This document shows positions 26,691 through 35,011 of a stretch of 64,000 nucleotides of DNA, piece after piece (position 1 is the first letter of the stretch; each line of letters starts with the position of its first letter). The DNA comes from Halieaceae bacterium UBA5085. GTDB lineage: Bacteria; Pseudomonadota; Gammaproteobacteria; Pseudomonadales; Halieaceae. Below the pieces are notes generated by a model. That model was not told where the DNA came from and did no database searches. It saw only the letters and a list, made by a program, of their open reading frames with translations. Made by a program: the position numbers and the translations under genes. The stretch covers positions 10,178 through 74,177 of the forward strand of contig DIAF01000003.1 in assembly GCA_002414665.1 (NCBI GenBank). Direction: 5' to 3'.

Positions 26691-29600
26691 ATGCGCGCAT
26701 TTATTGGCTGGTGGGTACACAACCCGGTCGCTGCCAACCTGCTGATGGTGGGCATTCTGCTCGCCGGCGCCCTCGGTTTCGTGAGCATGGAACGCGAAGC
26801 CTTTCCCCGCTTTGAGATCAACCAGGTCGAGATTGAGGTCACCTGGCCGGGGGCAGCCCCGCAGGAAGTCGAGGAGCAGATCGTGCAGCGTATCGAGGAA
26901 TCTCTCGATGACCTCGACAACGTCAAACGCGTCTCCTCTACAGCCTCCGAGGGTCTTGCCCGACTGGAGGTCAGTACCTGGCCCGGCGTGGACCTGGAGC
27001 AATTCCTGAACGATGTGAAGAACCGTGTGGATGCAGTGACAGCGCTGCCGCGCGACATCGAGCCACCGCGGGTAAAACGCAGTGACTTCCGCGAAGAGAT
27101 GATCCGCGTGGCCGTGCACGGCGAGGTCAGCGAACGTGAGCTGACGCGCCTTGCCGAGGACCTGCGCGACGAGGTAGCCGCGCTCCCCTGGATCTCGCTG
27201 GTCGAGCTGTTCGGAACACGCCGCGAGGAAGTCACTATCGAGCTGTCCCAGGCGGACATGTTGCGCTTTGGGGTCAGCTTCGACGAAGTCGCCAGCGCCA
27301 TTCGCGGCAGCTCCATCAACCTCTCATCTGGCCAGGTCAGGACCGCCACCGGCGATGTGCGACTGCGTGCGCGCAACCTCGCCGACAACAGCGAGGACTT
27401 CAACCAGATCGTCCTGCGCCAGAATGCAGAGGGCGCCACCGTGCGTATCGGCGATGTCGCCCGGGTGATTGATGGCTACGAGGAAAATGAAATTCTGGCC
27501 ACGTTGAATGGCGAGCCCGCGGTCCTGATACAGATCCTGTCAACCGACAACATGCAGGTCGTGAAGGCCAGTGCAGCAGTCAAGGCGTGGATGGAGAGAA
27601 CGCGCCCCACGCTCCCCGCGGGAATCAGTCTTACCCTCTGGTTTGATACCGCCGACATCTATGAAAGCCGCATGGACCTGATAGGCAGTTCGGCCTGGTT
27701 GGGCCTGATGCTGGTGTTTCTCGTCCTGATCATGTCGCTGCGCCCCAAGGTTGCCCTGTGGGTGACTGCGGGTATTGCAGTCGCCTTTGTGGGCACCTTC
27801 GCGGTCCTGCCAGCCAACGATGTCTCGCTCAATGTCATGTCCACCTTCGCCTTCCTGCTGGTTCTCGGCATTGTGGTCGACGATGCCATTGTCGTGGGCG
27901 AGAGCATTCACCAGCACGCACACACCGGCGGCGGCATCGAAGCCGCCATTGACGGCGCCTATGCCGTGGCGCGCCCCGTGGTGTTCGCGGTACTCACCAC
28001 GATGATTGCCTTTGCGCCCTGGTTTTTCGTGGACATCGAAGGCGGCAACATGACCCGCCAGTTTTCCATCGTCATAACCGCGGCGCTGACCATCTCCCTG
28101 ATCGAGGCATTCTGCATACTGCCGGCGCACCTCCGCCACCTGGAACACCGTGAACACCTCGGCCCCTGGCGACTGCGCCAGCGACGCTTTGAAGAGAGTA
28201 TCGTCGCTTTTGCCAACACCCGTTATCGCCGCCTGCTTACGCTGGGGACCGACTACCGCTACCTGACCGCCAGCCTGTTCACCGCAGCCTTCATCCTCAG
28301 CCTCGGCGTGTTCGGTGCCGGCTGGGTCAAGTTCACCTTTTTCCCCGAGGTACAGAACGAACAGGTGCACATCAATGTGGTGATGCCCAGCGGTGCCCCC
28401 TACTCCCGTTCACTCGCCGTGCTGGAGAGGCTGCAGGAAGCCGAGAAGCAGCTGATTGCCGAAGTGGAGTCACAGGCAGCCGCCGAGGGTGGCAGCGGCT
28501 CCCTGGTTGAGGGCTGGTATACCCGCTCCCGACGCGACAGTGTGATCGCCATCGTCAGCCTGTCCCCACCGGAAGAGCGGGCGCTGTCTGCCCGCGAGAC
28601 CGCCGAACGTTTCCGAGAGCTGGTGGGCGACATTCCGGATGCGGAAGAAATCGAAGTCAGCTACACCCTCAACGACCAGGGAGCGGCCATCACCTGGGTA
28701 CTAAGGCACCGGGACCTGGATGTCTTGCGCGCCGCCAGCAACGACCTGCAGGCGCAATTGCGCAGCTATCAGGGCAGTTACTACGTGCGCGACAGCCTGC
28801 GGGCCGGGAGTGAAGAGATACACCTGAGCCTGCGTCCCGGGGCCGAAAAACTGGGCATCAGCCTCGCCGATGTTTCGCGCCAGGTACGCCAGGCCTATTA
28901 CGGTGAGGAGGTCCAACGCCTGCCGAGGGAACACGGCGATGTGCGGGTAATGCTGCGCTACCCGGCGGAGCTGCGCGCACAGCTTGCAAGCCTCGACAGT
29001 TTTCGGGTGAGGACCGCAGACGGGCGTGAAATCCCCCTGCTCGCCGTGGTGGAGGCAGAGGTCAACACCGCTGTTGACCGGATCCAGCGCCAGGACGGCG
29101 AGCGCATGGTACGCATCTCGGCAGAAGCTGCGCCCGAGCTGGTAAGCGACATGAATAACGACCTCAAGGAGAACTTCCTGCCCCTACTGCAGGAGCGTTA
29201 TCCAGACCTGGTCATCCTCCGCGGTGGCGAGCAAGAAACCGAGCAGGCATTCTTTGATGAGATCATTGCCCTCTACGCGGTTGCGCTTTTCGCCATGTAT
29301 GCACTGATCGCCGTGGCCTTCCGCTCCTACGCGCTGCCCCTGCTGATCATGACGGCCATTCCCTTCGGCTTCATGGGCGCCGTCTACGGACACCTGCTGT
29401 TCGCAACCCCCATGGCACTGTTCTCGTACTTCGGCATCGGTGCCGCGGCAGGTGTAGTGGTGAATGACAACCTGGTGCTGGTGGACTATATCCGCCGCTT
29501 GCGTGAGCGCGGCACAACCGCCGCTGACGCTGTGCTGGAGGCAGGGGTCGCCCGTTTTAGACCCATTCTGCTGACCACAGTGACCACCTTCGTGGGCCTG

Positions 29601-29822
29601 CTACCCATCATGGCGGAGCGCTCCACGGACGCGCAATTCCTCAAACCTGCCGTACTGTCGCTGGCCTTCGGCGTGCTCTTTGCGCTGCTGGTCACGCTGC
29701 TCATGGTGCCCGCTCTGTACCTCATCGGCGAAGACTGTGCAGGGTTCGCCCGTCGCCTGCTGCCCCGGTTGGGCGAGCGACCGAGGGCACCGCAGAACGT
29801 GGCCACCGAGCCAGAGCGGTAA
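26691..29822 (+). CDS. RND multidrug efflux transporter permease
   Basis: A 1043-residue AcrB/MexB-type proton-driven pump in the inner membrane. It has the RND layout: TM1 near the N-terminus, a first periplasmic loop (WPGAAPQEVEEQIVQRIEES), TM2-6 with the proton-relay aspartates D397/D398 in GIVVDDAIVVGESIHQ, a second large loop, and TM8-12 with VVNDNLVLVDYIRRLRERG. The MEREAFPRFEINQVEIEV opening and short TM4 motif resemble the less-studied subgroup of HAE1 pumps that act with a single adaptor. Substrate unknown. Confidence 0.94.
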   Translation: MRAFIGWWVHNPVAANLLMVGILLAGALGFVSMEREAFPRFEINQVEIEVTWPGAAPQEVEEQIVQRIEESLDDLDNVKRVSSTASEGLARLEVSTWPGVDLEQFLNDVKNRVDAVTALPRDIEPPRVKRSDFREEMIRVAVHGEVSERELTRLAEDLRDEVAALPWISLVELFGTRREEVTIELSQADMLRFGVSFDEVASAIRGSSINLSSGQVRTATGDVRLRARNLADNSEDFNQIVLRQNAEGATVRIGDVARVIDGYEENEILATLNGEPAVLIQILSTDNMQVVKASAAVKAWMERTRPTLPAGISLTLWFDTADIYESRMDLIGSSAWLGLMLVFLVLIMSLRPKVALWVTAGIAVAFVGTFAVLPANDVSLNVMSTFAFLLVLGIVVDDAIVVGESIHQHAHTGGGIEAAIDGAYAVARPVVFAVLTTMIAFAPWFFVDIEGGNMTRQFSIVITAALTISLIEAFCILPAHLRHLEHREHLGPWRLRQRRFEESIVAFANTRYRRLLTLGTDYRYLTASLFTAAFILSLGVFGAGWVKFTFFPEVQNEQVHINVVMPSGAPYSRSLAVLERLQEAEKQLIAEVESQAAAEGGSGSLVEGWYTRSRRDSVIAIVSLSPPEERALSARETAERFRELVGDIPDAEEIEVSYTLNDQGAAITWVLRHRDLDVLRAASNDLQAQLRSYQGSYYVRDSLRAGSEEIHLSLRPGAEKLGISLADVSRQVRQAYYGEEVQRLPREHGDVRVMLRYPAELRAQLASLDSFRVRTADGREIPLLAVVEAEVNTAVDRIQRQDGERMVRISAEAAPELVSDMNNDLKENFLPLLQERYPDLVILRGGEQETEQAFFDEIIALYAVALFAMYALIAVAFRSYALPLLIMTAIPFGFMGAVYGHLLFATPMALFSYFGIGAAAGVVVNDNLVLVDYIRRLRERGTTAADAVLEAGVARFRPILLTTVTTFVGLLPIMAERSTDAQFLKPAVLSLAFGVLFALLVTLLMVPALYLIGEDCAGFARRLLPRLGERPRAPQNVATEPER

Positions 29823-30014
29823 AAATCACAGCTTCCTGCATTGCTTTGTCACACAACGCCGCTATGCTGCGCTCCGCCAGCTGGCACAGAGTTTGCTGCA
29901 AACACCGGACCGTGGACTTTCGGGCCTCTACAGGGCGCTGGGGGGCTGGCAACGCACGGCAACGGTGCATCGACGCACCGCAACAGGGCTTGAGCTTTCA
30001 GGGAGATCCGCAGA

Positions 30015-30284
30015 ATGAACAGCGAACTTAACGCAGAAGAACGCTTTCGGCGCACCGTGGGCGACGTTGTAGTCGCGGAGATGCTGTTTATTCAGGCTAC
30101 GGTGGAAAGCGCCTCGGTGATCGGCTCCGGACTGCAGGAACTCGGGCACCACCTGCTCGCCGCGCCCAGCGATCCCCGCCAGCCCATTGGCTCCATCGCC
30201 AGCCTGCTGCAGGCCACTGCCGATCGCGCGCTGGAACCCTACAGCACCCGGTTCGGTTACTTCCGCCAGCTCCGGGAGCTCTAG
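30015..30284 (+). CDS. Small hypothetical protein
   Basis: An 89-residue open frame, MNSELNAEERFRRTVGDVVV..., with GGGAG ten bases before the ATG and codon use like its neighbours. It looks largely helical with a hydrophobic stretch near AEMLFIQATVESASVIGSGL and no signal peptide or known motif. It follows the RND pump by 192 bp and converges on the DUF1244 gene with 7 bp between stops. I cannot assign a function. Confidence 0.55.
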   Translation: MNSELNAEERFRRTVGDVVVAEMLFIQATVESASVIGSGLQELGHHLLAAPSDPRQPIGSIASLLQATADRALEPYSTRFGYFRQLREL

Positions 30285-30291
30285 ACAGGCT

Positions 30292-30579
30292 TCAGTCGTG
30301 GCGACCGGCCTGCAACGCCGCCAGTTGCTCCGGCGTCGCCTCGGTCTGGTAGCGCGCCTTCCACTCGTCATAGGGCATGCCGTAGATGCGCTCCCGCGCC
30401 TCGTCGCGGCTGAGCGCCACACCCTCCTGTGCCGCCGCTTCGGCATACCAGTTGGCGAGGCAGTTGCGGCAGAACCCGGCAAGGTTCATCAAGTCGATGT
30501 TCTGCACATCCTTGCGCTGGTCCAGATGGGATAACAGGCGACGAAAAGCCGCGGCCTCAATAGTGTGTTCCTGTGACAT
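30292..30579 (-). CDS. DUF1244 family protein
   Basis: A 95-residue protein with the conserved DUF1244 pattern: EAAAFRRLLSHLDQRKDVQN, IDLMNLAGFCRNCLANWY (two conserved cysteines, about 38 and 41), and RERIYGMPYDEWKARYQ. Function unknown; structures in the family are small and helical. A strong GGAGGGT ribosome-binding site precedes the ATG. It lies 23 bp downstream of the LuxR-type regulator gene, on the same strand. Confidence 0.9.
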   Translation of the reverse strand: MSQEHTIEAAAFRRLLSHLDQRKDVQNIDLMNLAGFCRNCLANWYAEAAAQEGVALSRDEARERIYGMPYDEWKARYQTEATPEQLAALQAGRHD

Positions 30580-30602
30580 AAAAAAGTACCCTCCAGAATG
30601 AC

Positions 30603-31733
30603 CTAGTCGCCCATTGGGGCGACACTGCTCAGAATCAGTTGTACCAGACGCGTCTGCCGGGTGACACCCGTCTTTGAAAAGATGGCGCTGAGATGGGATT
30701 TCCCGGTGTTGCGGGAAATGTGCAAGCGCGCACAGGCTTCGTCCAGCGTTGCGCCACCAGCCAATAGCAGGCTCAGGGTTGCCTCGGCACGGGTCAGCCC
30801 GAACAGGGTCATCAACACATCCACCGGCGCTTCGCGCTGATATTCCGGATCTGACACAAAAACCGCCACCGATGGATTGCGGCTGCCGTCCGGCGCTGCC
30901 ACCAGCGGTAGCGGCCGCATCAGCAGGCCGGGGCCCGGACTGCTGCCACTGTCCAGCCGCAGGGCCTTGACCAGGCCCGGTTCCCCACGCAGGTGCGCCT
31001 GCATGACGTCATCCAGGCACTCACGGAATGCCTGCTGGTCGGTACGATGCACCAGGCGCAGCTGCCCCTCATACTGCGTCAGCCAACGGCCTTCGGCCAG
31101 CAGGCGTTCGCCGGCGCTGTTGCTGTGTCGAATCCGCGCACGCCGGTCCAGAATGAACGCAGCCAGTGCCATGCGGTCCACCGCCGCCGCAAACAGGGTG
31201 CGCTCGCTCTCTACCCGCGCGATGCGCGCGTGCAGCCGGATCGTCTGTTGGATATGGGGCAACAGGCAGCGAGCGAGCTCGCGTTCCGGTACCGCGAAAT
31301 TGGCCCGCCCCGCGACCCGGGCAAAGCGCAGGCGAGCGGTGTTGCCGAGTTCATCCCCCAGGTCCGCACCCATGATGTGCCTGATCCCGGTGGGCTCCAC
31401 GTATTGCCGGAAGTAGGCTGACTGGTAGTACTCCCCGGGTGGCATGAAGGCATCCACAGTGAAGACCTCCCCGGGCGGCAGGTTGACGAAGGGGTCCAGT
31501 GCAAAGTAGCTCTCGTTGTAGGCGTTCACAGCGTCCGGGGAGAGCACCACGGAATTGATGACAAGCCCGCTGTCTCCCTCGCGCGGCGCGCGCAGGATCA
31601 GCGTGACATAGTCGGCGTCCAGCGCTTCCCCCAGCAGCCGCAGAAACGCCTGCCAGGGAGGCTCCGCCACCGGACCTCGTGAAAGCGCCAGCAGCAGTTC
31701 ATTCATGGGTGCCGAAATCAGATATTCGCGCAT
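30603..31733 (-). CDS. LuxR-family (helix-turn-helix) transcriptional regulator
   Basis: A 376-residue regulator. The last 65 residues form a LuxR-type HTH (LFGLTRAEATLSLLLAGGAT, LDEACARLHISRNTGKSHLSAIFSKTGVT). The N-terminal 280 residues look like a GAF/PAS-type sensor, with a HARIARVESERTLFAAAVDRMA linker and ILDRRARIRHSNSAGERLL resembling a PAS core. There is no receiver domain. An alternative ATG lies nine codons in. It is downstream of the LLM, MFS and SDR genes on the same strand and may regulate them or an associated pathway. Confidence 0.85.
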   Translation of the reverse strand: MREYLISAPMNELLLALSRGPVAEPPWQAFLRLLGEALDADYVTLILRAPREGDSGLVINSVVLSPDAVNAYNESYFALDPFVNLPPGEVFTVDAFMPPGEYYQSAYFRQYVEPTGIRHIMGADLGDELGNTARLRFARVAGRANFAVPERELARCLLPHIQQTIRLHARIARVESERTLFAAAVDRMALAAFILDRRARIRHSNSAGERLLAEGRWLTQYEGQLRLVHRTDQQAFRECLDDVMQAHLRGEPGLVKALRLDSGSSPGPGLLMRPLPLVAAPDGSRNPSVAVFVSDPEYQREAPVDVLMTLFGLTRAEATLSLLLAGGATLDEACARLHISRNTGKSHLSAIFSKTGVTRQTRLVQLILSSVAPMGD

Positions 31734-31803
31734 GGTCGGTTCCAGCCGGGTATGCGCGTATTGTCCCGCCCGCGAGCGGAGCGGTCAAACAGCCCCCGGA
31801 ACC

Positions 31804-32826
31804 TCAAGCCCGCAGTCTGGCAATAGCTGCAGCGGCCTGAGCATCCTGGGCAGTGTCCAGCGGCATGGGGAAGGTGATGCTGTCGGCAAGCCCGGCATAG
31901 CGTGCCCGCAGCACCTCGGCAATTTCCGTGTAAGAACCCCGTGGCACGAAGGCACTGAGCATCTCGTCAGTGACGACGGCGGGAAGATCCTGCCAGCGCC
32001 CCTCCCGGGTCAGTGCCTGCAGTTCGGCACCACGCTCCTGCCAGCCAAACAGCTCGAGGCTCGGCCAGTAGGCCGGGGTTGAATACAGGAAACCCAGCAA
32101 ACGGCGCTGCTGTTCCCACTGCTGCGCCACCGCCTGCGCGTCGACGCCGGTGGCAACCAGCGGCCCCAGAATCAGCCGCAGCGTTGACGGATCACGCCCG
32201 GCGCGCTCCAGACCGTCGCGCAGGCGGGGCAAGCACACCGCGCGGAGGTACTCGGGGGGGGTGTTCGTCGGATGAGTGATCATACCATCCGCGATCCTGC
32301 CCACCATGCGCGTCATGGCGGGGCCCACCGCGCCGCAGAGCAGCGGGATGTCCGGATGCTCAATGGGCCCTGGATTGAAGAAGGGCTGCAGGCGGGTGAA
32401 CCGGTAATGCTCACCCTCAAACCGCAGGGGTACACCCTGCTGAAAACTGTCGAAGATGGCGCGCAATGACTGCACATACTCGCGCAGCTGCGGCACTGGC
32501 GAATCCCAACGTGCCGAATACCGCTGTTCGATGTTCTGCTTGATCTGGGTGCCAAGACCCAGCTCAAAGCGTCCGCCGGACAGTCGCTGCAGGTCCCAGG
32601 CAGCCACCGCGACGGTCATCGGGCTGCGCGGAAACGCCACCAGCACCGAGGTGCCCACACGCAGACGTCGCGTAGCCTGCAGCGCCAGCGCCGCCAGCAC
32701 CAGACCGTCGTGGATGGCATCGGGGACATGCAGACCGTCAAACCCCATGGCCTCAGCCCGAGCCGCATGCGCGGCGATGTCACAGGGCCCCATGGATTCC
32801 GGTGTCGTTGCGTATACCTTGAACAC
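31804..32826 (-). CDS. LLM-class flavin/F420-dependent oxidoreductase
   Basis: A 340-residue luciferase-like monooxygenase (TIM barrel). Motifs: MFKVYATTPESMGPCDIAAH at the start, AEAMGFDGLHVPDAIHDG, ATRRLRVGTSVLVAFPRSPM, DLQRLSGGRFELGLGTQIKQ and the ARYAGLADSITFPMPLD end. The overall pattern resembles the TIGR03617 group, annotated as F420-dependent. Whether it uses F420 or FMN cannot be decided here. It sits 10 bp downstream of the MFS gene, implying a shared transcript and perhaps metabolism of the transported compound. Confidence 0.85.
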   Translation of the reverse strand: MFKVYATTPESMGPCDIAAHAARAEAMGFDGLHVPDAIHDGLVLAALALQATRRLRVGTSVLVAFPRSPMTVAVAAWDLQRLSGGRFELGLGTQIKQNIEQRYSARWDSPVPQLREYVQSLRAIFDSFQQGVPLRFEGEHYRFTRLQPFFNPGPIEHPDIPLLCGAVGPAMTRMVGRIADGMITHPTNTPPEYLRAVCLPRLRDGLERAGRDPSTLRLILGPLVATGVDAQAVAQQWEQQRRLLGFLYSTPAYWPSLELFGWQERGAELQALTREGRWQDLPAVVTDEMLSAFVPRGSYTEIAEVLRARYAGLADSITFPMPLDTAQDAQAAAAIARLRA

Positions 32827-32836
32827 AGTGCTGCTC

Positions 32837-34099
32837 TCAGTCGTCGTGACCGCCCGCCGCAGGCAGGCGAATCAGGGGCAACAACGCAAGACCGAGGAGC
32901 AGGGCGCCGATAAACCCGACAAATGCCCCCGCGTAGCTGCCACTGGTGTCGTAGATCAGCCCCGCCAGGGGCGGTCCGACCAGCGTCAATGGCATGATCA
33001 CCGGGTTCATGAGGCCCATGACGCGCCCGTAATTGGCCGCCCCGAACAGCACAGCGAGCAGCGAACCCCAAACCGGCAGCATCCCCCCGGCGGCGAGCCC
33101 AAGGCTGACGCTGCCCGCCAGCAGCAGCGAGTAGGTGTCACCCAGCAGGTAGCAGGCCACGCCCCCGATCACCAGAATCATGGATGCACCCAGAGCCACG
33201 CGCAGGTCGAGACGATCAGCGATGGCACCGAAACCAAGCTTGCCCACAATTCCCGCCAGAGCGATGCCCGACAGCAGAAATGCCGCGCGCTCGGCCGGGG
33301 AGCCCACACCCAGCGCGAACGGCACCAGGTTAGCAAGCAACGCCGAATACACCCCGAACAGCAGGCCCATCGCCATCGCCACCAGCCAGAAGTTCCGCTC
33401 GCGCAGCAGCGCTGCCGTGGACAAAGGCGGCGGCGCAAAAGCGGGCCCGGAGGGCGGCGCATCACCGTCGGGGTGCAGGCCACGGTCACCCGGACGGTTG
33501 GCCACCACCCACACCGCTGGCAGAGTGACCAACAGCGTGCCAATACCAAGGATACGCAGTGCGTTGCGCCACTCGTAGGTATCGATCAACCACTGCACCA
33601 GCGGCGGGAATACGAACCCGCCTACCGAGGTGCCGACTGCAGCAACACCAAGAGCCAATCCCCGCCGACGGGTAAACCAGCGCGCCAGCAGGGTTGAGGT
33701 CGCCAACGGGCCGAGCAGGTTGATGCCCAGCACCATCAGCCCGGCATAGACTAACGGTACCTGCCAGCTGGCGGTGGTGAAGGATAACAGCAGGTAGCCC
33801 GAGGCAAGACCCAGCGCACCAATGAACATCATACCGCGCAGCGAGCCGCGATCGATCATTCCGCCCAGAAACGGCGAGATCAAACCGCCGGCCAGCGTCA
33901 TGCCCGTCATCCCCAGCATCATGGTCATCCGGCTGGCCTCGAAAGCCTCGCCCAAAGGCACCGCAACCACACTGTAGGAATACATGATGCTGCCGTTACT
34001 GACCATGAGCACCAGGAACGCAACACCGACCAACCACCAACCGTAAAACACCAGCCCGTTCTCCCGGTCAGATCGGCATGAACTCGCCGCCATTGACAT
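32837..34099 (-). CDS. MFS transporter
   Basis: A 420-residue major facilitator with about 12 hydrophobic segments in two halves. It begins with a short basic cytosolic stretch then FYGWWLVGVAFLVLMVSNG; the loop 2-3 signature is GGMIDRGSLRG and the mid-loop TRRRGLALGVAAVGTSVGGF is typical of the monocarboxylate/oxalate-formate type. The central loop is proline-rich (PSGPAFAPPPLS). Its first 32 bases overlap the end of the SDR gene, so the two are tightly coupled. Substrate unknown. Confidence 0.88.
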   Translation of the reverse strand: MSMAASSCRSDRENGLVFYGWWLVGVAFLVLMVSNGSIMYSYSVVAVPLGEAFEASRMTMMLGMTGMTLAGGLISPFLGGMIDRGSLRGMMFIGALGLASGYLLLSFTTASWQVPLVYAGLMVLGINLLGPLATSTLLARWFTRRRGLALGVAAVGTSVGGFVFPPLVQWLIDTYEWRNALRILGIGTLLVTLPAVWVVANRPGDRGLHPDGDAPPSGPAFAPPPLSTAALLRERNFWLVAMAMGLLFGVYSALLANLVPFALGVGSPAERAAFLLSGIALAGIVGKLGFGAIADRLDLRVALGASMILVIGGVACYLLGDTYSLLLAGSVSLGLAAGGMLPVWGSLLAVLFGAANYGRVMGLMNPVIMPLTLVGPPLAGLIYDTSGSYAGAFVGFIGALLLGLALLPLIRLPAAGGHDD

Positions 34100-34859
34100 C
34101 CAGTGCCGCGCCCGTCACCACGCGGGCGTAGTCGGAACCAAGGAATACCGCGGCTTTGGCGCAGTCACCATCGTCGGGGATGTGGGCCAGCGGAATGCTG
34201 CGCGTGACCTCGGCGATCAACTCGTCCTTGCTGCGGCCCGAAGCCTGGGACTGCCAGTCAAAGTAACCCTCGACAGCGGGACCCCACATCCAGCCCATGT
34301 GGCAGCTGTTGACGCGGATATTGTCGCCCCCCAGCTCCAGCGCCAGGTGCTTGGTGGCAGCGCGCAGGGCAGACTTGGAGGCCCCATAGCCGCCCTGGGT
34401 CGCCAGCGGCTTGTGCTCGACCATGGTGGCAATCATGACAATCGCACCACCTCCCGCCGCTCGCATGGCGGGTATGCAGGCCTGGGTCAGTTGCATGGTG
34501 CCAAAGAAGTTGACCTCCATGCTGCGGCGCCAGCCATTGAGATCGGCCTCCGCAATGGGTTCGAAACTGCCGGGATCGTAGGCACTGTTGAACAGCACAT
34601 CAATGCGACCAAACTCCGCCACCGTCGCGTCGGCAAGCGCCTGGCACTGTGCGTTGTCGGCGATATCGGTGACCATCTTGAGCACCCGGGTGCCCAGACC
34701 CAGCGCCTGGATTTCCGCCTCCGCCGTATCCAGCTTGGCGGGCGTACGAGCCGCGAGAACCACCGCACTGGCACCCTCCTTTGCGGCCAACGTGGACAAT
34801 TCCTGACCCAGTCCGGGGCCAATACCTGAGACGATGACAACCTTATCCTGCAGCAACAT
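34068..34859 (-). CDS. SDR-family oxidoreductase
   Basis: A 263-residue short-chain dehydrogenase with an NAD(P)-binding SGIGPGLG motif (11-18) and the catalytic YxxxK as Y158 and K162 in GGYGASKSAL. Two deviations are visible: the usual NNAG reads NSAY (from 91), and the position 13 residues before the tyrosine, normally Ser, is Thr (T145). An acidic D65 sits near the cofactor region. First gene of a likely SDR-MFS-LLM operon, with AGAGGA upstream of the ATG. Substrate unknown. Confidence 0.9.
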   Translation of the reverse strand: MLLQDKVVIVSGIGPGLGQELSTLAAKEGASAVVLAARTPAKLDTAEAEIQALGLGTRVLKMVTDIADNAQCQALADATVAEFGRIDVLFNSAYDPGSFEPIAEADLNGWRRSMEVNFFGTMQLTQACIPAMRAAGGGAIVMIATMVEHKPLATQGGYGASKSALRAATKHLALELGGDNIRVNSCHMGWMWGPAVEGYFDWQSQASGRSKDELIAEVTRSIPLAHIPDDGDCAKAAVFLGSDYARVVTGAALDVNGGEFMPI

Positions 34860-35011
34860 GGACCTGTTCCTCTGTTGTTATATGGGAAGCGCTTTTTCAG
34901 CAACCGGACCATTCTGGGCAGACAGCGAAGCCAGAGCAAACGAAACCGGTGAGAGACTGCCGGGCAGTGCAGCAGTTCGAACCGGCTTTCACTGCCACGC
35001 GGGCAGCAGGA

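Noticed and set aside
26378..27439. 353-codon minus-strand open frame
   Set aside because: Ser/Arg-rich antisense shadow of the RND adaptor and pump genes.
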